Part shown: piece by piece, positions 6,680-7,698 of the stretch | Layout: each line of letters begins with the position of its first letter | Numbering within the stretch: the stretch's first letter is position 1 | Source: an uncultured Planctomycetaceae bacterium | GTDB lineage: Bacteria > Planctomycetota > Planctomycetia > Pirellulales > Pirellulaceae | Length of the DNA: 7,698 nucleotides | Assembly: GCA_903927685.1 (NCBI GenBank) | Contig: CAIYOB010000341.1 | Span: forward strand, 1-7,698 | Direction of reading: 5' to 3' | Notes under the pieces: generated by a model | What the model was told of the DNA's origin: nothing | What the model saw: only the letters and a program-made list of their open reading frames with translations | Database searches by the model: none | Made by a program: the position numbers and the translations under genes

Positions 6680-7678
6680 TCACAGCAGCGAGCGGAGGTG
6701 CTGCAAATCGGCCGCCGTCTGCTGCAGGCACTCCTCGGTGCTCAGGTCCTGGAAGCTGTGCGCGCCTTTGTACTCGCTGTGCAGGGAATAGATGCCGGCA
6801 TAGCCGACCTTCTTCAATGCCGCGAGGTACTCGGGCAGCGGACACACGCCGTCCGCGATCGGGACGGTCTTCGTCCGCCAACGCTGCTGACCGCGCTCGT
6901 CACGGCCGGCAACTTCCCAGGCAAAGTTCTTGACGGCGACCAGAGCGATCCAGGGCGCCAGCAGGTCGATCCCCTGCCGCCAGCCGTCGCCGCCGCCTTC
7001 GACGGCCATGTGGCCCGTGTCGAGATACGCGCCAACTTGCTGCGGCGAAAAGTCCCGCAGCAACTCGTACAACTGGGTGCCGTGCGACGGGAGGTACGGA
7101 CCGGAGTGGATGTGCACACAGGGCAGCACCTGGTGCTTGGCCGCCAGCTGGGCCACACCGGCCAACCGCTTGCGGACCTCGGCCAGCTGGCCGGCCAGGG
7201 TGCCGAACGGCTGGTAGCGATAGTACCCCAACTTGATGCGGCGGATTCCTTGCTCGGCCGCCGCGCCCAGCAGCCGGTCGGCCGCCTCGTCGGCGTCGGT
7301 CACGCCGGGCGTCAGGAACAGGATCTCGAGCCCTTCCTGTTTGGCCGCGGCGGCAGCCTGGGGCAGTTCCCGGACGGCCTGCTCGGGTTCGATATGCCCC
7401 TGGGGCCGCACGGTCAAGTCCAGTCCGTCCAGGCCGAGCTGCTTGAACCTGCGGCAGACTTCGGGAATCGGCAAGTCCTGGAAGCTCTTCGTGAAGCCGC
7501 CGATCCGCGGGCCCGGCTCTGCCGACGGCGCGTCCGCCGCAGCGGCCCGCTGGGACACACCGAACAGGCCGTCCGTCACGCCGATCGCACCAAGGATGGG
7601 GGACGCCGCCCAGGCTCCGGCCGCCAAGCCGACTCGAGCCGAAGAAGCCACGAAACCTCGCCGATTGAGCCTGTCCAT
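6680..7678 (-). CDS. Tat-exported sugar phosphate isomerase/epimerase-like TIM-barrel protein
   Basis: The 332-residue product opens with a twin-arginine signal, NRRGFVAS (Arg6-Arg7), a hydrophobic region to about 35 and an Ala-rich stretch ending near 51, so export in folded form by the Tat system is expected. The mature part follows the xylose isomerase-like TIM-barrel pattern (AP endonuclease 2 fold, COG1082-type): GLDGLDLTV (82-90), LEILFLTPG (117-125), GIRRIKLGYYR (144-154), CVHIHSGPY (187-195), VGAYLDTGHM (215-224), LVAVKNF (246-252) and GIYSLHSEYKG (295-305). Asp220-His223 and Glu302 correspond to expected metal or substrate ligands. Family members isomerise or epimerise sugars and inositol derivatives; the substrate here is unknown. 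The start at 7678 is preferred over an in-frame ATG at 7696 because a GGAGG lies 9 bases upstream and the Tat motif then falls at the usual distance. Such Tat-exported members are common in planctomycetes and are thought to act on sugars in the periplasm. Confidence 0.9.
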   Translation of the reverse strand: MDRLNRRGFVASSARVGLAAGAWAASPILGAIGVTDGLFGVSQRAAAADAPSAEPGPRIGGFTKSFQDLPIPEVCRRFKQLGLDGLDLTVRPQGHIEPEQAVRELPQAAAAAKQEGLEILFLTPGVTDADEAADRLLGAAAEQGIRRIKLGYYRYQPFGTLAGQLAEVRKRLAGVAQLAAKHQVLPCVHIHSGPYLPSHGTQLYELLRDFSPQQVGAYLDTGHMAVEGGGDGWRQGIDLLAPWIALVAVKNFAWEVAGRDERGQQRWRTKTVPIADGVCPLPEYLAALKKVGYAGIYSLHSEYKGAHSFQDLSTEECLQQTAADLQHLRSLL

Positions 7679-7687
7679 CCTCGTCGT

Positions 7688-7692
7688 CCTCC
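7688..7692 (-). promoter_or_regulatory. Shine-Dalgarno motif deciding the start at 7678
   Basis: Read on the minus strand, GGAGG lies 9 bases before the ATG at 7678. The alternative ATG at 7696 would place this motif inside the coding region, and its own upstream sequence is outside the window. The promoter of this gene must lie beyond base 7698. Confidence 0.55.
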
Positions 7693-7698
7693 ACATCC

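Overview
The window looks like chromosomal DNA of a GC-rich member of the Planctomycetota. The main evidence is a DUF1559-type protein with a pseudopilin leader and a C-terminal H-X9-DG motif, a family greatly expanded in that phylum. A Tat-exported sugar phosphate isomerase/epimerase-like protein and a very large orphan membrane protein fit the same picture. No rRNA, tRNA, CRISPR array, insertion sequence or phage gene was recognised. I see five genes, all apparently complete.

Layout. Bases 1-280 are non-coding upstream DNA; the last 80 bases are clearly AT-richer than the rest of the window and contain a weak promoter candidate. Bases 281-1548 hold a small plus-strand operon: the DUF1559 pseudopilin-like protein, then 47 bases, then a 66-residue lipoprotein. 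Only 6 bases further on, the convergent minus-strand gene at 1555-2745 ends. It encodes an exported protein that I read as a shortened secretin relative. Its likely sigma70-type promoter lies at 2822-2850. Bases 2746-3211 are a 466-base divergent intergenic region with several inverted repeats, including three consecutive potential stem-loops just upstream of the next gene. Bases 3212-6619 encode a 1135-residue protein with a soluble helical N-terminal half, a multi-pass membrane region and a soluble C-terminal part; I do not recognise its family. Bases 6680-7678 on the minus strand encode the Tat-exported epimerase-like TIM-barrel protein, convergent with the large gene.

How they fit together. 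Four of the five products are predicted to be exported or processed at the membrane (pseudopilin-like, lipoprotein, secretin-like, Tat substrate) and the fifth is an integral membrane protein, so the window is an envelope-oriented region. The pseudopilin-like and secretin-like proteins both derive from type II secretion/type IV pilus folds, but no ATPase, inner-membrane platform or prepilin peptidase gene is present, so a working secretion machine cannot be claimed. The epimerase-like protein is probably a separate catabolic unit. The most open questions are the 1135-residue membrane protein with its dyad-rich leader, and what a pore-less secretin relative does.
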